From Mantis religiosa (taxonomy: Eukaryota; Arthropoda; Insecta; Mantodea; Mantidae): a stretch of DNA of 64,000 nucleotides. Of this stretch, positions 33,431 to 48,086 are shown one piece after another. The stretch spans positions 195,444,982 to 195,508,981 of the forward strand of contig CM060953.1 in NCBI GenBank assembly GCA_030765055.1. The letters are read 5' to 3'. Within the stretch, counting starts at the first letter, position 1; each line of letters starts with the position of its first letter. The notes beneath the pieces were generated by a model that was not told the origin of the DNA, made no database searches, and worked only from the letters and a program-made list of their open reading frames with translations. Both the position numbers and the translations under genes were made by a program.

Positions 33431-36400
33431 CTAACCTGTACGTCAGGGACCATAACCGAGGTCTAACACTCAAATCATAACAGTACTTCGGTATTATATA
33501 AGAGGAAGATATCAAGACAACACTGCTAACCTGTAGGTCAGGGACGATAACCGAGGTCTGACACTCAAATCCTAACAGCACTTCGGTATTATACAAGAGA
33601 AGGATATCAAGACAACACTGCTAACCTGTACGTCAGGGACGATAACCGAGGTCCGACACTCAAATCATAACAGCACTTCGGTATTATACGAGAGGAGGAT
33701 ATCAAGACAACACTGCTGACCTGTACGTCAGGGACGATAACCGAGGTCCGACACTCAAATCCTAACAGCACTTCGGTATTATACAAGAGAAGGATATCAA
33801 GACAACACTGCTAACCTGTACGTCAGGGACGATAACCGAGGTCCGACACTCAAATCCTAACAGCACTTCGGTATTATACAAGAGGAGGATATCAAGACAA
33901 CACTGCTAGCCTGTACGTCAGGGACGATAACCGAGGTCTAACACTCAAATCCTAACAGCACTTCGGTATTATACAAGTGGAGGATATCAAGACAACCCTG
34001 CTAACCTGTACGTCAGGGACGATAACCGAGGTCTGCCACTCAAATCCTAACAGCACTTCGGTATTATACAAGAGGAAGATATCAAGACAACACTGCTAAC
34101 CTGTAGGTCAGGGACGATAACCGAGGTCTGACACTCAAATCCTAACAGCACTTCGGTATTATACAAGAGAAGGATATCAAGACAACACTGCTAACCTGTA
34201 CGTCAGGGACGATAACCGAGGTCCGACACTCAAATCCTAACAGCACTTCGGTATTATACGAGAGGAGGATATCAAGACAACACTGCTAACCTGTACGTCA
34301 GGGACGATAACCGAGGTCCGACACTCAAATCCTAACAGCACTTCGGTATTATACAAGAGAAGGATATCAAGACAACACTGCTAACCTGTACGTCAGGGAC
34401 GATAACCGAGGTCCGACACTCAAATCCTAACAGCACTTCGGTATTATACAAGAGGAGGATATCAAGACAACACTGCTAACCTGTACGTCAGGGACGATAA
34501 CCGAGGTCTAACACTCAAATCCTAACAGCACTTCGGTATTATACAAGTGGAGGATATCAAGACAACCCTGCTAACCTGTACGTCAGGGACGATAACCGAG
34601 GTCTGCCACTCAAATCCTAACAGCACTTCGGTATTATACAAGAGGAAGATATCAAGACAACACTGATAATCTGTAGGTCAGGGACGATAACCGAGGTCTG
34701 ACACTCAAATCCTAACAGCACTTCGGTATTATACAAGAGAAGGATATCAAGACAACAGTGCTAACCTGTACGTCAGGGACGGTAACCGAGGTCCGACACT
34801 CAAATCCTAACAGCACTTCGGTATTATACAAGAGGAGGATATCAAGACAACACTGCTAACCTGTACGTCAGGGACGATAACCGAGGTCCGACACTCAAAT
34901 TATAACAGCACTTCGGTATTATACAAGAGGAGGATATCAAGAAAACCCTGCTAACCTGTACGTCAGGGACGATAACCGAGGTCTGCCACTCAAATCCTAA
35001 CAGCACTTCGGTATTATACAAGAGGGGGATATCAAGACAACACTACTGACCTGTATGTCAGGGACGATAACCGAGGTCTGACACTCAAATCCTAACAGCA
35101 CTTTGGTATTATACAAGAGGAGGATATCAAGATAACACTGCTAACCTGTACGTCAGGGACGATAACCGAAGTCTGACACTCAAATCCTAACAGCACTTCG
35201 GTATTATACAAGAGGGGGATATCAAGACAATACTGCTAACCTGTACGTCAGGGTAGATAATCGATGTCTGACACTCAAATCCTAACAGCACTTCGGTATT
35301 ATACAAGAGAAGGATATCAAGAAAACACTGCTAACCTGTACGTCAGTGAAGATAACCGAGGTCTGACACTCAAATCCTAACAGCACTTCGGTATTATACA
35401 AGAGGAGGATATCAAGACAACACTGCTAACCTGTACGTCAGGGACGATAACCGCGGTCTGACACTCAAATCCTAACAGCACTTCGGTATTATACAAGAGA
35501 AGGATATCAAGACGACACTAATGACCTGTACGTCAGGGACGATAACCCAGGTCTGACACTCAAATCCTAACAGCACTCATTATTGTACAAGAGGAGGATA
35601 TCAAGACAACACTGCTGACCTGTACGACAGGGAAGATAACCGAGGTGTGAGACTCAAATCCTAACAGCACTTCGGTATTATACAAGAGGAGGATATCAAG
35701 ACAACACTGCTAACCTGTACGTCAGGGACGATAACCGAGGACTGACACTCAAATCCTAACAGCACTCATTATTGTACAAGAGGAGGATATCAAGACAACA
35801 CTACTGACCTGTATGTCAGGGACGATAACCGAGGTCTGACACTCAAATCCTAACAGCACTTTGGTATTATACAAGAGGAGGATATCAAGACAACACTGCT
35901 AACCTGTACGTCAGGGACGATAACCGAGGTCTGACACTCAAATCCTAACAGCACTTCGGTATTATACAAGAGGGGGATATCAAGACAATACTGCTAACCT
36001 GTACGTCAGGGTAGATAATCGATGTCTGACACTCAAATCCTAACAGCACTTCGGTATTATACAAGAGAAGGATATCAAGAAACCACTGCTAACCTGTACG
36101 TCAGTGAAGATAACCGAGGTCTGACACTCAAATCCTAACAGCACTTCGGTATTATACACGAGGAGGATATCAAGACAACACTGCTAACCTGTACGTCAGG
36201 GACGATAACCGCGGTCTGACACTCAAATCCTAACAGCACTTCGGTATTATACAAGAGAAGGATATCAAGACGACACTGCTGGCCTGTACGTCAGGGACGA
36301 TTACCGAGGTCTGACACTCAAATCCTAACAGCACTCATTATTGTACAAGAGGAGGATATCAAGACAACACTGCTTACCTGTACGGCAGGGACGATAACCG

Positions 36401-39400
36401 AGGTGTGAGACTCAAATCCTAACAGCACTTCGGTATTATACAAGAGGAGGATATCAAGACAGCACTGCTAACCTGTACGTCAGGGACGATAACCGAGGTC
36501 TGACACTCAAATCCCAAAAGCACTTCGGTATTATACAAGAGGAGGATATCAAGACAACACTGCTGACCTGTACGTCAGAGACGATAACCGAGGTCTGACA
36601 CTCAAATTCTAACAGCACTTAGGTATTATACAAGAGGAGGATATCAAGACAACACTGCTGACCTGTACGTCAGGGACGATAACCGAGGTCTGACAACCAA
36701 ATTCTAACAGCACTTAGGTATTATACAAGAGGAGGATATCAAGACAACACTGCTACCCTGTACGTCAGGGACGATAACCGAGGTCTGACACTCAAATTCT
36801 AACAGCACTTAGGTATTATACAAGAGGAGAATAGCAAGACAACACTGCTAACCTGTACGTCAGGGACGATAACCGAGGTGTGACACTCAAATCCTAACAG
36901 CACTTCGGTATTATACAAGAGAAGGATATCAAAACAACACTGATAACCTGTACGTCAGGGACGATAACGGAGGTCTGCCACTCAAATCCTAACAGCACTT
37001 CGGCATTATACAAGAGGAGGATATCAAGACAACACTGCTAACCTGTACGTCAGGGACGATAACCGAGGTCTGGCACTCAAATCCTAACAGCACTTCGGTA
37101 TTATACAAGAGAAGGATATCAAAACAACACTGCTAACCTGTACGTCAGGGACGATAACCGAGGTGTGACACTCAAATCCTAAAAGCACTTCGGTATTATA
37201 CAAGAGGAGGATATCAAGACAACACTGCTAACCTGTACGTCAGGGACGATAACCGAGGACTGACACTCAAATCCTAACAGCACTTCGGTATTATACAAGA
37301 GGAGGATATCAAGACAACCCTGCTAACCTGTACGTCAGGGATGATAACCGAGGTCTGACACTCAAATCCTAACAGCACTTCGGTATTATACAAGAGGAGG
37401 ATATCAAGACAACACTGCTAACCTGTACGACAGGGACGATAACCGAGGTCTGACACTCAAATCCTAACAGCACTTCGGTATTATACAATAGGAGGATATC
37501 AAGACAACACTGCTAACATGTAGGTCAGGGACGATAACCGAGGTCTGACACTCAAATCCTAACAGCACTTCGGTATTATACAAGAGGAGGATATCAAGAC
37601 AACACTGCTAACCTGTACGTCAGGGACGATAACCGAGGACTGACACTCAAATCCTAACAGCACTTCGTTATTATACAAGAGGAGGATATCAAGACAACAC
37701 TGCTAACCTGTACGTCAGGGACGATAACCGAGGTCTGACACTCAAATCCTAACAGCACTTCGGTATTATACAAGAGGAGGATATCAAGACAACACTGCTA
37801 ACCTGTACGTCAGGGACGATAACCAAGGTCTGACACTCAAATCCTAACAGCACTTCGGTATTATACAAGAGGAGGATATCAAGACAACACTGCTAACCTG
37901 TACGTCAGGGACCATAACCGAGGTCTAACACTCAAATCCTAACAGCACTTCGGTATTATACAAGAGGAGGATATCAAGACAACACTGCTAACCTGTACGT
38001 CAGGGACGATAACCGAGGTCTACCACTCAAATCCTAACAGCACTTCGGTATTATACAAGAGGAGGATATCAAGACAACACTGCTAACCTGTACGTCAGGG
38101 ACGATAACCGAGGACTGACACTCAAATCCTAACAGCACTTCGTTATTATACAAGAGGAGGATATCAAAACAACACTGCTAACCTGTACGTCAGGGACGAT
38201 AACCGAGGTCTGACACTCAAATCCTAACAGCACTTCGGTATTATACAAGAGGAGGATATCAAGACAACACTGCTAACCTGTACGTCAGGGACGATAACCG
38301 AGGTCTGACACTCAAATCCTAACAGCACTTCGGTATTATACAAGAGGAGGATATCAAAACAACACTGCTAACCTGTACGTCAGGGACGATAACCGAGGAC
38401 TGACACTCAAATCCTAACAGCACTTCGTTATTATACAAGAGGAGGATATCAAGACAACACTGCTAACCTGTACGTCAGGGACGATAACCGAGGTCTGACA
38501 CTCAAATCCTAACAGCACTTCGGTATTATACAAGAGGAGGATATCAAGACAACACTGCTAACCTGTACGTCAGGGACGATAACCAAGGTCTGACACTCAA
38601 ATCCTAACAGCACTTCGGTATTATACAAGAGGAGGATATCAAGACAACACTGCTAACCTGTACGTCAGGGACGATAACCGAGGTCTAACACTCAAATCCT
38701 AACAGCACTTCGGTATTATACAAGAGGAGGATATCAAGACAACACTGCTAACCTGTACGTCAGGGACGATAACCGAGGTCTACCACTCAAATCCTAACAG
38801 CACTTCGGTATTATACAAGAGGAGGATATCAAGACAACACTGCTAACCTGTACGACAGGGACGATAACCGAGGTCTGACACTCAAATCCTAACAGCACTT
38901 CGGTATTATACAATAGGAGGATATCAAGACAACACTGCTAACATGTAGGTCAGGGACGATAAACGAGGTCTGACACTCAAATCCCAAAAGCACTTCGGTA
39001 TTATACAAGAGGAGGATATCAAGACAACACTGCTGACCTGTACGTCAGAGACGATAACCGAGGTCTGACACTCAAATTCTAACAGCACTTAGGTATTATA
39101 CAAGAGGAGGTTATCAAGACAACACTGCTGACCTGTACGTCAGGGACGATAACCGAGGTCTGACAACCAAATTCTAACAGCACTTAGGTATTATACAAGA
39201 GGAGGATATCAAGACAACACTGCTACCCTGTACGTCAGGGACGATAACCGAGGTCTGACACTCAAATTCTAACAGCACTTAGGTATTATACAAGAGGAGA
39301 ATATCAAGACAACACTGCTAACCTGTACGTCAGGGACGATAACCGAGGTGTGACACTCAAATCCTAACAGCACTTCGGTATTATACAAGAGAAGGATATC

Positions 39401-42400
39401 AAAACAACACTGATAACCTGTACGTCAGGGACGATAACGGAGGTCTGCCACTCAAATCCTAACAGCACTTCGGCATTATACAAGAGGAGGATATCAAGAC
39501 AACACTGCTAACCTGTACGTCAGGGACGATAACCGAGGTCTGGCACTCAAATCCTAACAGCACTTCGGTATTATACAAGAGAAGGATATCAAAACAACAC
39601 TGCTAACCTGTACGTCAGGGACGATAACCGAGGTGTGACACTCAAATCCTAAAAGCACTTCGGTATTATACAAGAGGAGGATATCAAGACAACACTGCTA
39701 ACCTGTACGTCAGGGACGATAACCGAGGACTGACACTCAAATCCTAACAGCACTTCGGTATTATACAAGAGGAGGATATCAAGACAACCCTGCTAACCTG
39801 TACGTCAGGGATGATAACCGAGGTCTGACACTCAAATCCTAACAGCACTTCGGTATTATACAAGAGGAGGATATCAAGACAACACTGCTAACCTGTACGT
39901 CAGGGACGATAACCGAGGTCTGACACTCAAATCCTAACAGCACTTCGGTATTATACAAGAGGAGGATATCAAGACAACACTGCTAACCTGTACGACAGGG
40001 ACGATAACCGAGGTCTGACACTCAAATCCTAACAGCACTTCGGTATTATACAATAGGAGGATATCAAGACAACACTGCTAACATGTAGGTCAGGGACGAT
40101 AACCGAGGACTGACACTCAAATCCTAACAGCACTTCGTTATTATACAAGAGGAGGATATCAAGACAACACTGCTAACCTGTACGTCAGGGACGATAACCG
40201 AGGTCTGACACTCAAATCCTAACAGCACTTCGGTATTATACAAGAGGAGGATATCAAGACAACACTGCTAACCTGTACGTCAGGGACGATAACCAAGGTC
40301 TGACACTCAAATCCTAACAGCACTTCGGTATTATACAAGAGGAGGATATCAAGACAACACTGCTAACCTGTACGTCAGGGACGATAACCGAGGTCTAACA
40401 CTCAAATCCTAACAGCACTTCGGTATTATACAAGAGGAGGATATCAAGACAACACTGCTAACCTGTACGTCAGGGACGATAACCGAGGTCTACCACTCAA
40501 ATCCTAACAGCACTTCGGTATTATACAAGAGGAGGATATCAAGACAACACTGCTAACCTGTACGACAGGGACGATAACCGAGGTCTGACACTCAAATCCT
40601 AACAGCACTTCGGTATTATACAATAGGAGGATATCAAGACAACACTGCTAACATGTAGGTCAGGGACGATAACCGAGGACTGACACTCAAATCCTAACAG
40701 CACTTCGTTATTATACAAGAGGAGGATATCAAGACAACACTGCTAACCTGTACGTCAGGGACGATAACCGAGGTCTGACACTCAAATCCTAACAGCACTT
40801 CGGTATTATACAAGAGGAGGATATCAAGACAACACTGCTAACCTGTACGTCAGGGACGATAACCAAGGTCTGACACTCAAATCCTAACAGCACTTCGGTA
40901 TTATACAAGAGGAGGATATCAAGACAACACTGCTAACCTGTACGTCAGGGACGATAACCGAGGTCTAACACTCAAATCCTAACAGCACTTCGGTATTATA
41001 CAAGAGGAGGATATCAAGACAACACTGCTAACCTGTACGTCAGGGACGATAACCGAGGTCTACCACTCAAATCCTAACAGCACTTCGGTATTATACAAGA
41101 GGAGGATATCAAGACAACACTGCTAACCTGTACGTCAGGGACGATAACCGAGGACTGACACTCAAATCCTAACAGCACTTCGGTATTATACAAGAGGAGG
41201 ATATCAAGACAACACTGCTAACCTGTACGTCAGGGACGATAACCGAGGTCTGACACTCAAATCCTAACAGCACTTCGGTATTATACAAGAGGAGGATATC
41301 AAGACAACACTGCTAACCTGTACGTCAGGGACGATAACCGAGGTCTAACACTCAAATCCTAACAGCACTTCGGCATTATACAAGAGGAGGATATCAAGAC
41401 AACACTGCTAACCTGTACGTCAGGGACGATAACCGAGGTCTGCCACTCAAATCCTAACAGCACTTCGGTATTATACAAGAGGAGGACATCAAGACAACAC
41501 TACTGACCTGTACGTTAGGGACGATAACCGAGGCCTGACACTCAAATCCTAACAGCACTTCGGTATTATACAAGAGGAGGATATCAAGACAACACTGCTG
41601 ACCTGTACGTCAGGGACGATAACCGAGGCCTGACACTCAAATCCTAACAGCACTTCGGTATTATACAAGAGGAGTATATCAAGACAACACTGCTGATCTG
41701 TACGTCAGGGACGATAACCGGGGTCCGACACTCAAATCCTAACAGCAGTTCGGTATTATACAAGAGGAGGACATCAAGACAACACTACTGACCTGTACGT
41801 TAGGTACGATAACCGAGGTCTGACATTCAAATCCTAACAGCACTTCGGTATTATACAAGAGGAGGATATCAAGACAACACTGCTGACCTGTACGTCAGGG
41901 ACGATAACCGAGGCCTGACACTCAAATCCTAACAGCACTTCGGTATTATACAAGAGGAGGATATCAAGACAACACTGCTGACCTGTACGTCAGGGACGAT
42001 AACCGAGGTCTAACACTCAAATCCTAACAGCACTTCGGTATTATACAAGAGGAGTATATCAAGACAACACTGCTGATCTGTACGTCAGGGACGATAACCG
42101 GGGTCCGACACTCAAATCCTAACAGCAGTTCGGTATTATACAAGAGGAGGACATCAAGACAACACTGCTAACCTGTACGTTAGGGACGATAACCGAGGTC
42201 TGACACTCAAATCCTAACAGCACTTCGGTATTATACAAGAGAAGGATATCAAGACAACACTGCTAACCTGTACGTCAGGGATGATAACCGAGGTCTGACA
42301 CTCAAGTCCTAACAGCACTTCGGTATTATACAAGAGGAGGATATCAAGACAACACTGCTGATCTGTACGTCAGGGATGATAACCGAGGTCTGACACTCAA

Positions 42401-44456
42401 ATCCTAACAGCACTTCGGTATTATACAAGAGGAGGATATCAAGAAAACACTGCTAACCTGTATGTCAGGGACGATAACCGAGGTCTGACACTCAAATCCT
42501 AACAGCACTTCGGTATTATACAAGAGGAGGATATCAAGACAACACTGCTAACCTGTACGTTAGGGACGATAACCGAGGTCTGACACTCAAATCCTAACAG
42601 CACTTCGGTATTATACAAGAGAAGGATATCAAGACAACACTGCTAACCTGTACGTTAGGGACGATAACCGAGGTCTGACACTCAAATCCTAACAGCACTT
42701 CGGTATTATACAAGAGGAGGATATCAAGACAACACTGCTAACCTGTACGTTAGGGACGATAACCGAGGTCTGACACTCAAATCCTAACAGCACTTCGGTA
42801 TTATACAAGAGAAGGATATCAAGACAACACTGCTAACCTGTACGTTAGGGACGATAACCGAGGTCTGACACTCAAATCCTAACCGCACTTCGGTATTATA
42901 CAAGAGAAGGATATCAAGACAACACTGCTAACCTGTACGTTAGGGACGATAACCGAGGTCTGACACTCAAATCCTAACAGCACTTCGGTATTATACAAGA
43001 GGAGGATATCAAGACAACACTGCTAACCTGTAGGTCAGGGACGATAACCGAGGTCTGACACTCAAATCCTAACAGCACTTCGGTATTATACAAGTGGAGG
43101 ATATCAAGACAACACTGCTAACCTGTAGGTCAGGGACGATAACCGAGGTCTGACACTCAAATCCTAACAGCACTTCGGTATTATACAAGAGAAGGATATC
43201 AAGACAACACTGCTAACCTGTACGTCAGGGACGATAACCGAGGTCTGACACTCAAATCCTAACAGCACTTCGGTATTATACAAGAGGAGGATATGAAGAC
43301 AACACTGCTAACCTGTACGTCAGGGACGATAACTGAGGTCTGACACTCAAATCCTAACAGCACTTCGGTATTATACAAGAGGAGGATATCAAGACAACAC
43401 TGCTGACCTGTACGTCAGGGACGATTACCGAGGTCTGATACTCAAATCCTAACATTACTTCGGTATTATACAAGCGGAGGACATCAAGACAACACTACTG
43501 ACCTGTACGTTAGGTACGATAACCGAGGTCTGACACTCAAATCCTAATAGCACTTCGGTATTATACAAGAAGATGATATCAAGACAACACTGCTGACCTG
43601 TACGTTAGGTACGATAACCGAGGTCTGACACTCAAATCCTAACAGCACTTCGGTATTATACAAGAAGATGATATCAAGACAACACTGCTGACCTGTACGT
43701 TAGGTACGATAACCGAGGTCTGACACTCAAATCCTAACAGCACTTCGGTATTATACAAGAGAAGGATATCAAGACAACAGTGCTAACCTGTACGTCAGGG
43801 ACGATAACCGAGGCCTGACACTCAAATCCTAACAGCACTTCGGTATTATACAATAGGAGGATATCAAGACAACACTGCTAACCTGTACGTCAGGGACGAT
43901 TACCGAGGTCTGATACTCAAATCCTAACATTACTTCGGTATTATATAAAAGGAGGATATCAAGACAACACTGCTGACCTGTACGTCAGGGACGATAACCG
44001 GGGTCCGACACTCAAATCCTAACAGCACTTCGGTATTATACAAGCGGAGGACATCAAGACAACACTACTGACCTGTACGTTAGGTACGATAACCGAGGTC
44101 TGACACTCAAATCCTAACAGCACTTCGTTATTATACAAGAGGAGGATATCAAGACAACACTGCTAACCTGTACGTCAGGGACGATAACCGAGGTCTGACA
44201 CTCAAATCATAACAGCACTTCGGTATTATACAAGAGGAGGATATCAAGACAACACTGCTGACCTGTACGTCAGGGACGATAACCGAGGTCTGACAATCAA
44301 ATCCTAACAGCACTTCGGTATTATACAAGAGGAGGATATCAAGACAACACTGCTAACCTGTACGTCAGGAACGATAACCGAGGTCTGACACTCAAATCCT
44401 AACAGCACTTCGGTATTATACAAGAGGAGGATATCAAGACAACACTGCTGACCTGC
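33431..44456. repeat. 95-bp satellite, about 116 units, with higher-order repeats
   Basis: Continuous head-to-tail array. The unit runs CCTGTACGTCAGGGACGATA, ACCGAGGTCTGACACTCAAA, TCCTAACAGCACTTCGGTAT, TATACAAGAGGAGGATATCA, AGACAACACTGCTAA. Variants mark two higher levels. The first is a six-unit block of 570 bp (the CTGTAGGTCA variant at 33531, 34101 and 34671; the TACGACAGGG variant at 39991 and 40561). The second is a 26-unit segmental duplication of 2,470 bp (ATCCCAAAAG at 36511 and 38981; later markers spaced 2,565 bp, one unit more). An eight-unit block repeats near 35050 and 35810. There is no coding frame and no CENP-B box. Its origin was not traced to any mobile element in the window. 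Confidence 0.97.
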
Positions 44457-45534
44457 ATCAGTAAGCCGCATTATCAGCAAACTCGTTATAATTTTCCCTG
44501 CATGCCTCCTCCTTTCTCATATTTGTATTTGTCGACACGGATTTATTTTCTATAATGTTCATTCTTTTTTTGGACTAGAGAAAACATTGGTCTTCCTCTG
44601 ACCAATTGATACCGCGCTTTTTCATGTTATCCATGTTCACAGCACACCAAACTTTGTTACCTAACCTCAAACAGCAGCAGCAACCGTAAGAATGATTAAG
44701 AAACAGCTGCGAAACTACCACGGAGATTTATAAACCTGTGGGTACACTGTCATTTGTTTAGCACTCTATGGAAGTTGCGCATGTGCAGAAGAACCTTTGT
44801 ACGTCGTGTAACATTTGCTCCGTGTTGGTCCACGGCTTTACTTGGTCCGAGGCTATGAATACCAAAAAGTTAGATCCCCTTTGGTCCGGACCAAGTTACT
44901 CAGAAGATAGTCTACACCAAAGTTTTAACTATGAATACGACAGAGACTTTTCCCAGAAAATTAAATACTCGTAAAGGAAATTTGAAGTGTAATATTTTCT
45001 TGAAAATGTTGAATTTCTTAAAGAATTTGAACTTAAATTGAAGTTCTACCCGAGAATGGCTAGCTTAATGGTCAGAATGTTGCCATCCTACCTCTGAAAA
45101 TTACGGAAACAATGACATTCTATAAATTTTGGAAACTTAACAGTAAGATACAATAGTTAGTGTGTGTAATTTCTATAGGCCAGACTTAAGTAAATGAAAG
45201 AGTGAGATTTGCTAAAACTTGCTTCTTTCCCTTCATGTATCTACAGTCTTAGCGAGATGATGATGCCTGTGTTCAGTAGATTTAACAGTAACATTAATGT
45301 AACAAGCCCATCTCAGACCAAAGTCTACCCCTCGACAGCTGCATCCTCCTCTGTGCTCACAATGGGCGTCTTGATTGGGATGCAGCACTGGAGCATGGGA
45401 CGTTGTTCGGTTTGTCCTCTTGGTCAACTTACCATTTACGTACCTTCATTATAAAGACATCCATATCTAGGATATCGTCTTGAGCGATTCCTGCCAATTT
45501 AAAATAAATTTTACTTCACCAATCCATTTCATAG
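44457..45534. other. Unassigned sequence, right flank of the 95-bp satellite
   Basis: No recognised gene or repeat. Confidence 0.3.
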
Positions 45535-45867
45535 GTCCTCCACCGTGGCGTAGCGGGCTAAGGCAGCATGCCTTTGTCCCTGGCTACGGAAAGGGGCCCC
45601 GGGTCTGATCCCACCCTTGGGGTGCGGATTTTAGGTCCCGGGTATAGGACCGGTGCCCACTCAGCATCTTGAGGAAGCGGCCCTGGTCACGGAAACCAAC
45701 GTTCCGGCTGGGAGATGCCCAATGCTGACCACATCTCCTCCCCGTATCGGTTGGATGATCGTCCACCTCTACCGTGCGTAAGTGGGCGTGAGGCCGGCAG
45801 TCGGGTTGGTCGGCCTTGGCCCTCTAAGGACTGTCGCGCCATGGGTTACTTATTGTTATTATAATCA
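45535..45867 (+). mobile_element. tRNA-derived SINE, family 2, full-length
   Basis: 333 bp. tRNA-like 5' part with A-box GTGGCGTAGCGGGCTAA and a B-box-like GGGTCTGATCCC. A GC-rich body follows (CCAACGTTCCGGCTGGGAGA, GTATCGGTTGGATGATC, GCGTGAGGCCGGCAGTCGG), then an ATTGTTATT-type tail. Flanked by the 9-bp duplication ATTTCATAG (45526-45534 and 45868-45876). The B-box has mutated from the consensus, so Pol III transcription may be weak. Confidence 0.9.
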
Positions 45868-45876
45868 ATTTCATAG

Positions 45877-47039
45877 TGTCTACTTGGGCTTTACTTCTAG
45901 TTTCCTAAGATTCTATACTTTTTTGTGAACCTATTGAAGATAATCGTTTATGCCCATAAAATTTCTGTCTTAGTTCCTAAATTCACTATGAATTTCTGTA
46001 TATTTCTTATTTCCTTTTTACTTGTAGGCATGTATTCTTCACCTACGACTTGTGGACCTACATTTTTAAAATAATTTTACATTATTATTTTCTATGCTTT
46101 CATATCTGCTTTTCTGCTTATAGTGTCTTAATTTTGTATGTACTATTATTATTGAAGCACTTATTCTTAAACTTTAAACTCCGGAATATGTACGACTGTA
46201 CTGGAACAGCTGGCAGGAAACTGTTCACAAAGGACCCGAACTGTTCCCATCAGCTATTGTGTGAGGTCATTTCTCGTTTGATCCCGTTAGTGTCGTGGTT
46301 TGTGGTTAAAGCCCATCACACTTGGATTTCAAACCAGCAATTGCTTCATCCTCTACTGCCTATGGCATCCTCTTTGTGGATAGAGAGGCAGATGATGCTT
46401 CCATTACGTACTCATAGTGTGGAAATGGTATCGACGGGATTACAGCTACTGCAAAAGATTGGTTATGTGTTACTTTCAGCTTTTGCTTTAGATAAGAACA
46501 TAGTAGGCCAAACCGACTGTCAGATGTTTACTTTTTCAACTGTGTACTTATAGGTTGTACTGCCGAATTCCCTTCCGAAGATTCTATTCTATTCTGTGGT
46601 AAATATATGTTTATAAAACCTATAAAATATATAAAATTAAAGAGAACACTTAAATTTATAAGAACATCCATCACGAACATTTATTTTTTTCCCAATCTTT
46701 GACAGTTACTGTGTTTTTGTCTAATTAAAATAGCCTTTTCGATCGAAAATTATTAATGAACCACCATATGCAGGACTATAATTTATTAAGTGTTTCAAAT
46801 GGGAAGAGTTCTCTTAGATGCGTTACAGCCTTCACCGTTGCCACCTCGTTATCCCCACTCTTGTTATATTTCCTCCCCTCTCTCTCTCTTTCTCTCGCAC
46901 TTTTGCGAGTGTTCGTGGCGCTAGACGTAAGGGAACGCAAACTGAATTTTCCAAAGTTTTATAATAATGCAGTTGTTGAAATCACAATTGCAGCGTGGAT
47001 ATTCGTATATTACGCAAATGGTTTAAATATTTACTTTAA
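45877..47039. other. Unassigned sequence
   Basis: No recognised gene. The 167-codon plus-strand frame at 46050-46553 starts hydrophobic and is most likely chance. A short CT-rich run lies near 46878. Confidence 0.3.
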
Positions 47040-47395
47040 AATTAATTATAGTTTATGAATTACTTATTTTTCTAATCCAATGAAAATACCAGCGGTGCAT
47101 CCGTATAGTTGTGAATGTTACTTACGTTAAGAGATAATTCGTCATTGCAATTGTCTTCAACGTCTGAGTACAGCAAATTTATGATGATAGGTTCCAAAAT
47201 CTCGTTACGTGCTATTTCTTTCCAAAAGTCGTTTTCTTGTAGTTTATCTGATGTCTCACGCAGTTTTCCCAGTCTTGTTGTGTTTCTTGTCAATTTTTTT
47301 GTGAATAAGTCGTTCAACGTCAGTCAGTTTAAAAATATTATTTCTGTTTGCAACATAATTTGAGCCCACATTAACTCAGTTGGATTGTTCTGGCA
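47040..47395 (-). pseudogene. IS630/Tc1-type transposase, C-terminal fragment (left inverted arm)
   Basis: The minus strand encodes LSWAQIMLQTE, the residue of the family's NPIExxWAQIK block after the last catalytic acid. A frameshift and a region equal to the VxxLxxE...W...C helix follow, then ILEPIIINLLYSDVEDN and an acidic C-terminal tail. It ends at a stop near 47072. It pairs as an inverted repeat with 50463-50765 (shared GAGTTAATGTGGGCTCAAAT and GTAATTCATAAACTA). Confidence 0.72.
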
Positions 47396-47827
47396 GTAAT
47401 AAGGGGGCGGGAAGTGGATCGTGTCTCATTGCTCTAGCTGATACACTTTTTCATGGAAGAGTAACTTAATAATGCTGCTTTGAACTCTCTAGAGTAAATA
47501 GAGATTACGAAACATTCATAAACAAAGATATAATGTGACCAGACACGCTTTGCCAGACTAGCAAGAAGTGTATTGTTTCCTCTCATCGAATTTAACAAAC
47601 GCCTTGGCTTATTCAAAGTACATATTTCTTTTATCACGTTTGTCAAATGTTTACGTTTCAGTTCTGAGTAACTTCAAATATACGTTCACGTATCCATGAC
47701 AACCAATAATGATATTCATTACAGTGCTTACGTCGCAATGCATTGTTGTAATATAATGGTATATACTTTATTTATTTGTATTAGAAAAACCATTTGAGCT
47801 AAGAAATTTGGGGTTTTCATGGTTATG
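47396..47827. other. Unassigned sequence between transposase relic and SINE
   Basis: No recognised gene. Confidence 0.3.
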
Positions 47828-48072
47828 GCCGCACCGTGGCTCAGTGGTTAGACCGCTTGGCTCTCACCAAGGTGGCCCGGGTTCGATCGCAGGTGACCGC
47901 AAAGTGAGATTTGTTGTGGACAACACGGCGCTGGGGCGGGTTTTCTCCGGGACCTCCGGTTTCCCCCGCCATCTCATTCCACTGGTGCTCCATCTTCATC
48001 TCATGTATCATCAGTGTCACCGCCTGCGGTGCCGTATGTAGTAAAAGTGGGCGTTAAACACTACACATTTAA
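47828..48072 (+). mobile_element. tRNA-Glu-like SINE, family 1, full-length
   Basis: 245 bp, plus strand. tRNA-like head with A-box GTGGCTCAGTGG, anticodon loop CTCTCAC and B-box GGGTTCGATC. Body as in 13053-13309, ending in AACACTACACATTTAA. Perfect 14-bp target duplication TTTTCATGGTTATG at 47814-47827 and 48073-48086, so this copy is fairly young. Confidence 0.95.
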
Positions 48073-48086
48073 TTTTCATGGTTATG

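Noticed and set aside
33431..44456. CRISPR-like regular direct repeats
   Set aside because: Units are contiguous with no unique spacers, and the surrounding elements are eukaryotic; this is satellite DNA.
46050..46553. 167-codon open frame with a hydrophobic N-terminus
   Set aside because: The hydrophobic stretch follows from T-rich DNA and the rest has no recognisable domain.
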